From Bacteroidia bacterium (GTDB lineage Bacteria; Bacteroidota; Bacteroidia; Cytophagales; Flammeovirgaceae), in contig JAUIAB010000010.1 in assembly GCA_030425505.1 (NCBI GenBank), positions 42,794 through 106,793 on the forward strand: DNA of 64,000 bases, given 5' to 3'. Within the stretch, counting starts at the first letter, position 1. Each line of letters starts with the position of its first letter. The notes beneath the pieces are model-generated. The model searched no databases. It saw nothing but the letters and a program-made list of their open reading frames with translations, and was not told where the DNA came from. Made by a program: the position numbers and the translations under genes. Positions 17,576 through 26,700 of this stretch are shown piece after piece.

Positions 17576-20500
17576 ATGAAGTTTTTATACTTTCTATTAT
17601 TCACGTTCTTTTTTCTATTTATAATTAAAAACTCTAATGCACAAAATATAGGCTTTGGACATAATGGAGATGACTATAGAAACCGGGGAACTAATGGAGC
17701 TTATTTGGGCTATGATGCAGCAAGGTCGGTAGAATGGGGTGAATCATCTGATCAAAATAGCTATTTTGGGTATAAGTCAGGGGGAAGAAATGGGGGGAAT
17801 AATAGAGATGAAAGTTACAATACCTTTGTAGGAGCTTATTCAGGGTATAACATCAATGGAGGGGACTACAATGTAATCATAGGAAAAGATGCAGGTAGAA
17901 ATATTGCAACAGGAAACAATAATCTATACCTAGGATCCTATGCAGGTTTAAACAATGCAGATGGTAGTGAAAATATTTTTATTGGTTTTCATGCAGGAGA
18001 AAATGCCAATGGCTCTAATCAACTTTACATAGCTAATTCTAGTCAAAATAACCTTATCTATGGAAGGTTTGATCAGGGAAGATTAGGTGTTTCAACTCAA
18101 AGTCTGTTAGAAACACTCAATATCGGAGGAGCTTTAAAATTAGGAAATACAGGAAGTAATAACTCTGGTACTATTCGTTGGACAGGGCAAGACTTTGAAG
18201 GTTATAATGGAAATGCATGGCTTTCTTTAACAGCATTCAACCCAACAAATCAAGGCGAAGGAAACTTATTTCTTGGACAAGGTACTGGTAGTACTAATGA
18301 TGGTCAGTTTAACACCTTTATTGGTGCAAATGCCGGTTTAAGTAATACTGAGGGTGCCAATAATACTTTTATAGGATATGATGCAGGAAAATTAAACAGT
18401 ACAGGAAGGAATAATTTTTTTGCAGGCGTTAATTCAGGAGAAAATAATACTGAAGGAAGCGATAATACTTTTATTGGTCTAGCAGCAGGGCTTTTGAATG
18501 GAACAGGTTCTAATAATACTTTTTTAGGAAGATCAGCAGGAGGTAATCATAGAGATGGAAATGGTAATGTTTTTATTGGTTATGAAGCAGGCTATAATGA
18601 GCAAGGTTCTAATCGGCTTCATATTACTAATAATCAGAATAACACCCTCATTTATGGTCAATTTGATCAAAATAGGGTAGGTATAGCTACTACCAGCCCT
18701 GGTAACACGCTTGATGTAGCTGGGGGCATAGACATTAATGATTACATACGCCATAATGGCGATGAAAATACATATATAGGTTTTAGAGCAAATAATGAGA
18801 TTATACTAACAACAGCAGGTAGAGATGCAATTACTGTGAAAAACGATCAAAAGGTTGGTATTGGAAAGTTGGCTCCCGTTTATAAATTAGATGTAGCTGG
18901 CGCTATTAGCACCAATGATTATATATATCACAATGGTGATGGAAACACATACATAGGCTTTCCTGAAAGTGACGAAATTAACATGGTAACATCAGGAGGA
19001 AGTCGCTTGAGAATTAAAGCAAATGGTTATGTGGGAATTGGCGATTCTTCTCCATTGGAAAATTTAGAAGTAGCAGGAGCAATAAAATTAGGCAATACAG
19101 GAAACAATAACTCTGGCACTATCCGCTGGACTGGACAGGACTTTCAAGGAAGACTTAACGGATCTTGGGTATCTCTTACCAATGATAGTGATGAGCAAAA
19201 CCTTAGCATTGATGGCTCTTCTCTTAGTATTAGCAATGGCAATACTGTTGATTTGGCTGGGTTAAGAGATGGAGATCAACAAACTTTAGAGTTTAACGAT
19301 AATAATGAGCTTAGCATCAGCAATGGTAACATAGTTGATTTAAGTTCTCTTCTCGATGGCGTAGAAGATGCAGATTCTGATCCAAACAATGAGCTTATTT
19401 CACAAATAGAACTTAATGAAGAGCTACAGTTATCTATAACTGAAGGAGAAAATACGAGCAACGTAGACCTTAGCCCTATAAGAGATAGCTTTCAAACTGG
19501 CTGGGAAATAAGTGAAAATAATGTTCTTTTTACAGAAGAAGGTAACATAGGAATAGGCACAAACGATCCTACTTCTAAACTAGATATTAATGGTGGTGAT
19601 GTATTCTTCAATGGACAAGTCATTAGAGATGAAAATGAAATTACTGGCGTTTATGCCAAATGGTTTTACTCTAAAGGAGCTTTTAGAGCAGGTGGTAGTA
19701 ATGGCAGCCCCTGGAGAGATGAAAATGTAGGTCTTTTCTCTTTTGCTGTCGGGAGAGGCACTAAAGCAAAAGGAGAATATTCCTCCGCTTTTGGGGCTCT
19801 AAATAATGCTTTAGGAGATTACTCTAGCTCATTTGGAAGAGAAAATACAATTACCAGAAGTGGTACTTACAGTGTCGCTTTTGGGTTCGACAATACAATT
19901 AGTAATACCTATGCCACCGTTTTTGGTAGACGCAATATTGTAGCTGGTAGAAATGCCGTGGCTTTTGGAGATAATACAGTTGCTGAAACCTATGCTTCTA
20001 TAACTATCGGAAGATTCAACCAAATACAAGCCAATGATCTAGATGAAAACAGACCCTATTCCCCTAACTCTTGGGAAGAAGAAGACTATTTATTGGTAGC
20101 AGGAAATGGAACAGACGAAAACAATAGAAACAATGCTTTAACCCTATACAAAAATGGTAATTTAGAAATGAATGGAGCATATCCTTTTGATAATCCTAAT
20201 GGAGAAATAGAATTGCTACCAAACCAATTTTCTTGGAACTCTTCTAGAGGCTATGTACGCCTTAACGCTCTTGCCTCTTCAGAAGAAGAGCAGCCTGGGT
20301 TTGGCTCAATTGCAGCAGGAAGACAAACAACAAGTGAAGGATGGTTTTCTGCCGCTTTTGGCGACAATGTATCTTCTGAAAATAGGGCTTCTTTTGTTAT
20401 CGGTGCATATAATGAATTAGATGAGGAGGGCAATCCTGGAAATGATCAGCTTGATGATTATATTTTTGCAATTGGAAATGGTTCTGAAGGAAGAAGGGCT

Positions 20501-21172
20501 AATGCTATGACTGTTTTGAGAAACGGTAATACAGATATCAATGGAAATGTCACGGTTGAAAACCTTATCAATAATTCTGATAGGAGATATAAAAAGAATA
20601 TCAACAAGCTAAAATCAATATCTAAGTTAGGTAAGCTGAACGGGGTACAGTATAATTTAAAGAAAAGTAAAGATGATAGGCTTGAGTTTGGTTTTATTGC
20701 ACAAGAGATACAAAAGGTTTATCCTAACCTAGTATACGAAGACAAAAAAGGCTATTTGGGTGTAAATTATATCGGTTTAATACCTCTACTTACTGAAGCT
20801 TATAAAGAGTTGAAAAAAGAGCTAAAAGATAAAGATGATAAAATTACCCTCCTAGAGAAAAAAGTGGAGGATTTGAATAGTAGAAGAGACCAAAACCTAA
20901 TATCTCAAAAAGCACAATTATTCCAAAATAAGCCTAATCCATTTACAGAAAATACAATTATTGAGTTTGAGTTGCTTCAAAATACCCAAAAAGCCGAATT
21001 GTATATTTATGACATGAGCGGTAAACAGCTAAAAACATTTGTTATTGACCAAAGAGGAAAAGGAAGTGTTGAAATCAATGGAAGAGAACTGAAAGCAGGT
21101 ATGTATCTGTATAGTCTTATTGCAGATGGAGAAGAGATTGGAACAGAAAGGATGATTCTAACAAGACAGTAA
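17576..21172 (+). CDS. Secreted repeat protein with S74 intramolecular chaperone domain and T9SS sorting signal
   Basis: 1198 aa. Signal peptide at 1-23 (MKFLYFLLFTFFFLFIIKNS). Residues 30-960 are Gly/Asn-rich beta repeats of the trimeric fibre kind, with units like NTFIGxxAG and later FGRENTIT-type units, as in phage tail fibres and adhesins. The peptidase S74 domain follows from about 1000: SDRRYKKNI holds the Ser1001/Lys1006 dyad used for self-cleavage, then LEFGFIAQEIQKVYP; a coiled coil covers about 1080-1110. The last 80 residues (NKPNPFTENTIIEFEL onward) form a T9SS type A signal. A GTG eight codons upstream is rejected in favour of the ATG that begins the signal peptide. Confidence 0.88.
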   Translation: MKFLYFLLFTFFFLFIIKNSNAQNIGFGHNGDDYRNRGTNGAYLGYDAARSVEWGESSDQNSYFGYKSGGRNGGNNRDESYNTFVGAYSGYNINGGDYNVIIGKDAGRNIATGNNNLYLGSYAGLNNADGSENIFIGFHAGENANGSNQLYIANSSQNNLIYGRFDQGRLGVSTQSLLETLNIGGALKLGNTGSNNSGTIRWTGQDFEGYNGNAWLSLTAFNPTNQGEGNLFLGQGTGSTNDGQFNTFIGANAGLSNTEGANNTFIGYDAGKLNSTGRNNFFAGVNSGENNTEGSDNTFIGLAAGLLNGTGSNNTFLGRSAGGNHRDGNGNVFIGYEAGYNEQGSNRLHITNNQNNTLIYGQFDQNRVGIATTSPGNTLDVAGGIDINDYIRHNGDENTYIGFRANNEIILTTAGRDAITVKNDQKVGIGKLAPVYKLDVAGAISTNDYIYHNGDGNTYIGFPESDEINMVTSGGSRLRIKANGYVGIGDSSPLENLEVAGAIKLGNTGNNNSGTIRWTGQDFQGRLNGSWVSLTNDSDEQNLSIDGSSLSISNGNTVDLAGLRDGDQQTLEFNDNNELSISNGNIVDLSSLLDGVEDADSDPNNELISQIELNEELQLSITEGENTSNVDLSPIRDSFQTGWEISENNVLFTEEGNIGIGTNDPTSKLDINGGDVFFNGQVIRDENEITGVYAKWFYSKGAFRAGGSNGSPWRDENVGLFSFAVGRGTKAKGEYSSAFGALNNALGDYSSSFGRENTITRSGTYSVAFGFDNTISNTYATVFGRRNIVAGRNAVAFGDNTVAETYASITIGRFNQIQANDLDENRPYSPNSWEEEDYLLVAGNGTDENNRNNALTLYKNGNLEMNGAYPFDNPNGEIELLPNQFSWNSSRGYVRLNALASSEEEQPGFGSIAAGRQTTSEGWFSAAFGDNVSSENRASFVIGAYNELDEEGNPGNDQLDDYIFAIGNGSEGRRANAMTVLRNGNTDINGNVTVENLINNSDRRYKKNINKLKSISKLGKLNGVQYNLKKSKDDRLEFGFIAQEIQKVYPNLVYEDKKGYLGVNYIGLIPLLTEAYKELKKELKDKDDKITLLEKKVEDLNSRRDQNLISQKAQLFQNKPNPFTENTIIEFELLQNTQKAELYIYDMSGKQLKTFVIDQRGKGSVEINGRELKAGMYLYSLIADGEEIGTERMILTRQ

Positions 21173-21181
21173 ATAAACTAT

Positions 21182-21210
21182 AGAAGGATTCATTTTTTAT
21201 AAATCCTTCT
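21182..21210. terminator. Shared bidirectional terminator
   Basis: Perfect 9-bp stem AGAAGGATT (21182-21190) and AATCCTTCT (21202-21210) with an 11-nt loop, in the 58-bp gap between two convergent genes. T-rich tracts are weak on either side. Confidence 0.6.
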
Positions 21211-21230
21211 GCAAAAATATTCACAAGTTA

Positions 21231-22136
21231 TTATTGAGTTGAAAACCTTGCCATTACAGGTCGATGGTCAGATACCAGATCTGTATAAAGATCATCGCAG
21301 ACATCAAAAGTAAGAGTAGATGTAGACTGTAACCTACCAAACAGCTCATTGGTTATTAATATCTGATCGATGTGACTGGGGTAGGAAGGATAAGACCACC
21401 CAGAAGAAGCACCCTGAGCTATTGGAAGAGTAGCAAACCGATAGTTTGCACTATCATCTATAAAGTTTTTGAAAACATTATCTTCAGGGTTAATTTCAAC
21501 TATCTCATCATTAAAGTCTCCTAAAACAATAACATTCTCTTCGGCTAAGTTTTCATCAATATAGCTTTTTAAAAGACTGGAAGCTTCTCTTCTTCTTTCC
21601 TGACCATTATTACAACACTTCAAGTGAATATTGATAAGTTTAAATTCGATACTGTTTTGGTGTCTAAAAGTCATCATTATAGGCGCTCGAGGAAAAGCAT
21701 AACTATCATCTGTGTATAAAGGGCTAATTCCTCCCACAGGGGTTATCTCAGATGATTTAAACAAAAATCCCAAATCAATAGAAGTTTGATTGAAAAATGT
21801 TCCACTCCAACCACTTAGCTTATTTTTCAATTTCTCAAAAGAGGCTTCATCATCAATTTCCTGAAGAGCAATAATGTCAGCATCTAGATCATTTATGATA
21901 TTCATAGCAGCATCTATGGTCAGGCTATCAGTTAGAGGAAAGTTTTTTACATTCCATGTTACTACATCTAATGTTTGAGGGGAAACTTCTTTTATGCAAG
22001 AAGAAATATCAAGAGAAAAGCTTGTTGGAGTTTCATCATCAGGAATTCGTTGAACATTATTTTCATCCTCTTTGCATGAGTTAATGCTTATTTGGAGAGT
22101 AATTAAACAAAAAATAGATAAAAAAGTCTTTTTCAT
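21231..22136 (-). CDS. Endonuclease/exonuclease/phosphatase-family lipoprotein
   Basis: 301 aa. The N-terminus ends its hydrophobic segment with ISINSC, a lipobox, so the protein is probably lipid-anchored. The EEP fold is shown by VTWNVKNFP (Asn), IALQEIDDE (metal Glu), LINIHLKCC, VLGDFNDE (Asp/Asn) and SDHRPVMARF (catalytic Asp-His) in the right order. Possible activities are phosphodiesterase, DNase or sphingomyelinase-like; the sequence does not decide. It is 18 bp downstream of the OmpA-like gene, so an operon is likely. Confidence 0.88.
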   Translation of the reverse strand: MKKTFLSIFCLITLQISINSCKEDENNVQRIPDDETPTSFSLDISSCIKEVSPQTLDVVTWNVKNFPLTDSLTIDAAMNIINDLDADIIALQEIDDEASFEKLKNKLSGWSGTFFNQTSIDLGFLFKSSEITPVGGISPLYTDDSYAFPRAPIMMTFRHQNSIEFKLINIHLKCCNNGQERRREASSLLKSYIDENLAEENVIVLGDFNDEIVEINPEDNVFKNFIDDSANYRFATLPIAQGASSGWSYPSYPSHIDQILITNELFGRLQSTSTLTFDVCDDLYTDLVSDHRPVMARFSTQ

Positions 22137-22154
22137 AAATGTGAGTTTTGGTTT

Positions 22155-22979
22155 TTACTTTGCTTTTACCAGCTCTACTCTTCTATTTTTTCGCATTCCC
22201 TCTTCTGAACTATTTTCCGCAATTGGCTTTTCTTGCCCCCAACCAATAGCGTTAAGACGATCAGGGTTAATGCCTTGTTTTACAATTGCTTCTTTTACTG
22301 CTTCAGCTCTTTTCTCTGATAATAACTTGTTTTGTACAGGAGTTCCAGTATTATCTGTATGTCCTTCAATATTAAGTTTTAGAAATGGGTTTTCCTGTAA
22401 TAGCTTAACTATTTCTTCGATATTTCCATACGATTCTTTAGATAAAGCAGCCTTTCCTTTTTCAAAGTTTATGTAAAGAGCAATTTTCCCGTCTCTATTT
22501 AGAGAGTTGAGTAATTCGCTAGCATTAATATTTGATTTTGGGTCGTCATTTTCAATAACTGCAACACAATAACTCTCTCCATTATTATATACCTCTACAA
22601 TAGCCCAGTATTCTTTTCCTCCAGAGTTAAGCTTATAAGAACCATACTGAAATCCTTGATAAACCTTTTTAACCCCGTGTCTGGCAATATTTGCAAAATA
22701 TACTCTTAAAAGCTGCTCAGGTTGAGGTTTTAAAGCTACATTATCAGATTTAAATTGATATTGGATATATGTTTTTCTACCTGTAATAGTAGTTTGATCT
22801 ACATCACTTAAAGGAAACTCCAATTTATCTTCATTAAACTCCCTGTAAATAACATCAAAGTTTTGAGCTTTGTAAAAAAAGGGGCTATTGTAAGACTGTG
22901 CTGAAGATTGGTGTAATTGAAAGAAACACACAATCGTCAGAAGAAGGATAGCTTTATTATATTTTTTTAAAAAATTCAT
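22155..22979 (-). CDS. OmpA-family periplasmic/outer-membrane protein
   Basis: 274 aa with a signal peptide (cleavage after about residue 27, SSAQS). Residues 30-150 are a beta-rich domain I cannot name. Residues 160-274 are an OmpA C-terminal peptidoglycan-binding domain: INFEKGKAAL, LNIEGHTDNTG, NKLLSEKRAEAVKEAIV, GWGQEKPI and RKNRRVEL. It probably tethers the envelope to the cell wall. First gene of a likely two-gene unit with the nuclease-like lipoprotein. Confidence 0.9.
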   Translation of the reverse strand: MNFLKKYNKAILLLTIVCFFQLHQSSAQSYNSPFFYKAQNFDVIYREFNEDKLEFPLSDVDQTTITGRKTYIQYQFKSDNVALKPQPEQLLRVYFANIARHGVKKVYQGFQYGSYKLNSGGKEYWAIVEVYNNGESYCVAVIENDDPKSNINASELLNSLNRDGKIALYINFEKGKAALSKESYGNIEEIVKLLQENPFLKLNIEGHTDNTGTPVQNKLLSEKRAEAVKEAIVKQGINPDRLNAIGWGQEKPIAENSSEEGMRKNRRVELVKAK

Positions 22980-23075
22980 TTTTAAGAATTTTGTACTAAA
23001 GTAATAACGGCATAAAACCCAATCTATTGATTGATGAAGATAACAAAAAGGTTAGTTTTATGTAAGTTATAGCAT

Positions 23076-23179
23076 AATGAAACAGACCATATCTGATTTA
23101 AAATTGAGACACATACGAAGTAATGATTAAAATGTGTACCAAACAAACTAGGCAAGTCACAAAATTTAAACAGATGAAA
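23076..23179 (+). repeat. Copy A of a 104-bp dispersed repeat
   Basis: This stretch matches the reverse complement of 49662-49764 over its whole length with about 13 mismatches and one gap (about 87% identity, hand-aligned); all but one mismatch are transitions. It lies between the OmpA-like gene and the PIG-L gene and runs opposite to them. It contains a 17-codon open frame beginning MKQT and ending RSND at 23077-23130 that is also open in the other copy, and can fold an ACACAT/ATGTGT stem. Confidence 0.8.
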
Positions 23180-23198
23180 CTTTCATATTCCTATAAAG

Positions 23199-25691
23199 CT
23201 ATTCCCCTAATGAAATAATATTAGTAAATAAGCGAAAAGCACCTGAAACCCCTGCAGGAAATTGTCGAAAGAAGGAAATACCAGTATATACATAATGTCC
23301 CTTACCATAGGAAGCGATAAGTAGTGCTCCATCTTTTTGAGACTCTCCTTTATCATTCCATCGCAAAATAGGAGTATACTCATCACCCCACTTGTCAGGA
23401 AAGTACAAACCTCGCTCCTGAACCCAATCTTCAAAATCTAGTTGTGTTATTTTATTAGGGTAATTAAGCACAGGATGGTCTGGTGCTAAGAAGGTAACTT
23501 TACTATTTTCCTCCGTAACCCTATCTCTGGAAAGCTGTAATGTATAAGGAGAGAATTGATCTGTCTTCAAACGAAAAGAGGTATTGTATTGAATCACAAG
23601 CGTTCCTCCTTCTTTTACAAAGTGCAGCAGCTTAGGCATCATAAAACCAACCCTTTCATTTGTGTTCAAAGCCCTAATTCCTAAAATAACAGTATTATAG
23701 TTATGTAAACTTTCTTTAGTAATATCATTTTCCTCCAGGATATCCACTTCAAAGCCAATACTTTTTAAACTTTGTGGAACTATATCTCCTGCACCTTCAA
23801 TATAACCTATTTTAAGAGACTTTTTCTCTAGGTCAATGTAAACTAGCTGCGTAGAAGCCTCAGGAAAATATACCTGATGTGGAATATGGTCATAAGCAAT
23901 TTCATTTAGAGAATAGTCAAAAGTATTTTCTCCTGAGCGAATAGAAGCTTTAAGGAAGCCGTTCGTGGGCTTGTTTTTTGGTGAAAGGAGTGTTTTAATA
24001 ATAATTTCATCGCCTTTTTTTCGCAAAGAAACTGGAAAACTTTCTGGCTCTATACGCCATCCTTTAGGGACTTCCAGTTTTAGCACACCATTGAAATTTT
24101 CTTTTCCTGCTTTTACTTTCAACTCTACTACTTGATCTTCCTTGCTAGTAAATAGTTTTGCTTTATCTTGAAAATTAACAAATACAGGAGGTGTAATGAC
24201 AAATGGGCGATATAAACCACCTTTTACCGGATCATTCCATTTATAAATCAGAGGAATAGAATAAGTAAAAATCTCATTATCAATACTTAAATCAATTTCA
24301 AAAGAAATTGCAGGATCTGATTCAGGCTTACCAATCAGCAAAGGATCGTCTACTTTATACATTCCCAAGCTACCTTTTTCTTTAATCCAATAAGGTTGTG
24401 AAATTGGAAGATCTGGAATTAAATAAGAAAATTTAGGGTTGAAATTTTTATTGTAAGAAAGCACTTCATTTAAGTTATGCTCTGCACTAAGTTTTGAAGA
24501 GACTATAGATATTACTTTTATAGGTGTAGAAGTATTAGTTCTATTAAGTACCTCGAACTCTACTTGAATAGAGTCACCAGTTGTGCCAGAGTAATCATTA
24601 GCCACAGCTTCCAAATAAACCCCTGCACAGTCTTTAATTAACTCATTCACTTCAGCTATTTTTTTATCTTTCCAGTACCTCTCTTCCAGCTTATCAAGCT
24701 CTTTTCGGAGTTCTATTAAAGAAGGAATATTCTTAGAAGGGTTATCTATAGAATAGTTAGCTTCTATTTTAGATACAAGAGCTTCTACCTTTTTACTGTT
24801 CTTTACCCTTTTCCAGGTAGTTTCAATATCATCAAATAAACTTTTATACGCTTTTTTCCCTTTTTGATGTTCAAAAAACTCTAAATGTGAACCCCTGGTA
24901 GGAGTAGCTCCAAAACCTTGGCTTTTATGCTGGCTTCTGGAAAAGGCTGCTATTTCATTCATAGAAAGACCAAGACTTGAGTTATAGGTTCCAATATCTT
25001 CAGATACAACATTTTCATCTTCAGCAGAGATTTCTGGATTCCACCATCTACCTGTATTGGTAACTATTCGTGTTGCCTGCCAAGGTTTTACCCATTTTAG
25101 CTGCTCTGGGAAAAACTTTTCATCTGCTGCTTTTTCAAAAGCTTCAATACCAAGTAATGCTGATGAAGTATGATGGCCGTGCCCAGCCTGTTTATTGGGA
25201 GGAAAACGCAAAACGATAACGTCAGGTCTTATCTTTCGTATAACCCAAATAATATCTGCTAGGACTTTTTCTCTATCCCAAATTTCAAGAGTTTCCTCAC
25301 TAGTTTTAGAATAGCCAAAATCATTTGCTCTAGCAAAAAACTGCTTACCACCATCTATCCTTCGGGCAGACAAAAGCTCTTGTGTTCTGATAATTCCTAA
25401 CCCTTCTCTAATTTCTGAACCAATCCGGTTTTGCCCCCCACTACCTCTGGTAAGTGAAAGATAGGCTACGTCTAAAAGCTTTTCATTGGCACAGTAAGCA
25501 ATAAACCTGGTATTTTCATCATCAGGATGTGCAGCCAGATACAAGACAGATCCTAAAACATTAAGTTTTTGAATCTTTTGAAAAATCTCAGAAGAAGTAG
25601 GCTGACTTGTCTTTTGTGCAAAAGATGAGTGGCAAAAGATGAGTGAAACGAAATATAATTTTAAGGTGGAGAAAAAACTAAAATTTGACAT
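23199..25691 (-). CDS. Secreted PIG-L (LmbE-like) deacetylase with C-terminal GATase-like domain
   Basis: 830 aa. Signal peptide at 1-25 (ends SSFAQK). The PIG-L domain (about 35-300) has the zinc motif AHPDDEN and the downstream HGHHTSSALLG. The middle (about 370-590) is made of Ig/NEW3-like beta domains. Residues 610-830 resemble a class I glutamine amidotransferase-like or ThuA-like fold (YIEGAGDIVPQSLKSIGF, VILGIRALNTN, GGTLVIQYNT), without obvious catalytic Cys. Such proteins deacetylate N-acetylated sugars outside the cytoplasm. The exported location argues against a BshB role in bacillithiol synthesis. It stands alone on the strand (85-bp gap to the dehydrogenase gene upstream). Confidence 0.87.
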   Translation of the reverse strand: MSNFSFFSTLKLYFVSLIFCHSSFAQKTSQPTSSEIFQKIQKLNVLGSVLYLAAHPDDENTRFIAYCANEKLLDVAYLSLTRGSGGQNRIGSEIREGLGIIRTQELLSARRIDGGKQFFARANDFGYSKTSEETLEIWDREKVLADIIWVIRKIRPDVIVLRFPPNKQAGHGHHTSSALLGIEAFEKAADEKFFPEQLKWVKPWQATRIVTNTGRWWNPEISAEDENVVSEDIGTYNSSLGLSMNEIAAFSRSQHKSQGFGATPTRGSHLEFFEHQKGKKAYKSLFDDIETTWKRVKNSKKVEALVSKIEANYSIDNPSKNIPSLIELRKELDKLEERYWKDKKIAEVNELIKDCAGVYLEAVANDYSGTTGDSIQVEFEVLNRTNTSTPIKVISIVSSKLSAEHNLNEVLSYNKNFNPKFSYLIPDLPISQPYWIKEKGSLGMYKVDDPLLIGKPESDPAISFEIDLSIDNEIFTYSIPLIYKWNDPVKGGLYRPFVITPPVFVNFQDKAKLFTSKEDQVVELKVKAGKENFNGVLKLEVPKGWRIEPESFPVSLRKKGDEIIIKTLLSPKNKPTNGFLKASIRSGENTFDYSLNEIAYDHIPHQVYFPEASTQLVYIDLEKKSLKIGYIEGAGDIVPQSLKSIGFEVDILEENDITKESLHNYNTVILGIRALNTNERVGFMMPKLLHFVKEGGTLVIQYNTSFRLKTDQFSPYTLQLSRDRVTEENSKVTFLAPDHPVLNYPNKITQLDFEDWVQERGLYFPDKWGDEYTPILRWNDKGESQKDGALLIASYGKGHYVYTGISFFRQFPAGVSGAFRLFTNIISLGE

Positions 25692-25776
25692 GTTATAATT
25701 TAAAAAGTTAATAATACTGTAAAATTAACTTATATGTTTTACGTGATGAGCAATAATCAAATGGAGCTCTTCAAAA

Positions 25777-26598
25777 CTAACCATTGACTTTTTTTAATTC
25801 TGAGTCTGTTTCTTTTGCCAGTGCATTAAAAACCATTTTATCCATCCACCCTGGAAAAAATTTATTTAACCATACGGTAAGTACTCCCTGAGAGGTTAAG
25901 ACTAGAAACTTTTTCTTTTTTCTTGTAGCCTTGTAAATGTATTTTGCGCAAGTCTCTGCACTCATCATCTTATCTTCATTTCTGGGAGACTCTTTTTGAG
26001 AAGAACCATCTTTGGTTAATGAATGCTTTCGGATATTGCTTGCTGTAAAGCCAGGGCAAGCCGTTAACACATGAACTCCATCATACAAAAGTTCTGTTCT
26101 TAATGCTTCCAGAAAACCTTGTAAAGCAAATTTAGAAGCCGAGTACCCCGTTCTTGCTGGCAAACCTCTAAATCCTGCAATAGAAGAAATGCCTATAATA
26201 GAGCCTTTATTTTTCTTTATTTCTGGTAAGCAAGCTTTTGTTGCATATACAGCTCCAAAAAAATTAATGTCCATCAGTTTTCGAATTACCGATAGATCTA
26301 AGTCTTCAAAAAGGGCTCTCATACTAATTCCAGCATTATTGATAAGAATATCTATTCTACCAAAAGACTGTATAGCATAATCAGCCATTTTAAGGTTATC
26401 TTCTTCCTTACTCACATCCCCTTGGAATATAGCTAAATCATTAACCCCACTGTTTTTCAGCTCTTTTGCTGCTTCTAGAAGCGTATTCTCATCTCTACCA
26501 GATATTAGTATTTTAGAACCAGATAAGCCAAAAACTTCAGCTAAAGCTTTGCCTATACCTGATGATCCTCCTGTAATAACGACAACTTTATCTTTCAT
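25777..26598 (-). CDS. Short-chain dehydrogenase/reductase
   Basis: 273 aa, classical SDR. The NAD(P)-binding TGGSSGIG is at residues 9-16, NNAG near 89, and the catalytic Ser-Tyr-Lys in GISSIAGF and GYSASKFALQ. SGRDE after beta-2 favours NADP(H). The C-terminal 60 residues, including a hydrophobic stretch (LVLTSQGVLTVWLNKFFP), are typical of DHRS7-like SDRs that associate with membranes. Substrate unknown. Confidence 0.92.
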   Translation of the reverse strand: MKDKVVVITGGSSGIGKALAEVFGLSGSKILISGRDENTLLEAAKELKNSGVNDLAIFQGDVSKEEDNLKMADYAIQSFGRIDILINNAGISMRALFEDLDLSVIRKLMDINFFGAVYATKACLPEIKKNKGSIIGISSIAGFRGLPARTGYSASKFALQGFLEALRTELLYDGVHVLTACPGFTASNIRKHSLTKDGSSQKESPRNEDKMMSAETCAKYIYKATRKKKKFLVLTSQGVLTVWLNKFFPGWMDKMVFNALAKETDSELKKVNG

Positions 26599-26700
26599 TA
26601 AATAGTAAGGTTTAAATACTTCATTTGTACATTAGTATTAACAGGTATTTGTTCAATTTTATAAAATAAAATTAAATAAAGTAAACTTGTTTCTTGATAC

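Noticed and set aside
17800..18600. Repetitive sequence that could look like a CRISPR or tandem DNA array
   Set aside because: The period and variation follow codons of beta-fibre repeats (NTFIGxxAG); spacers are not unique DNA of constant length.
23199..25691. PIG-L enzyme as BshB of bacillithiol synthesis, given the bacilliredoxin gene
   Set aside because: It has a signal peptide, extra domains and is four times longer than BshB.
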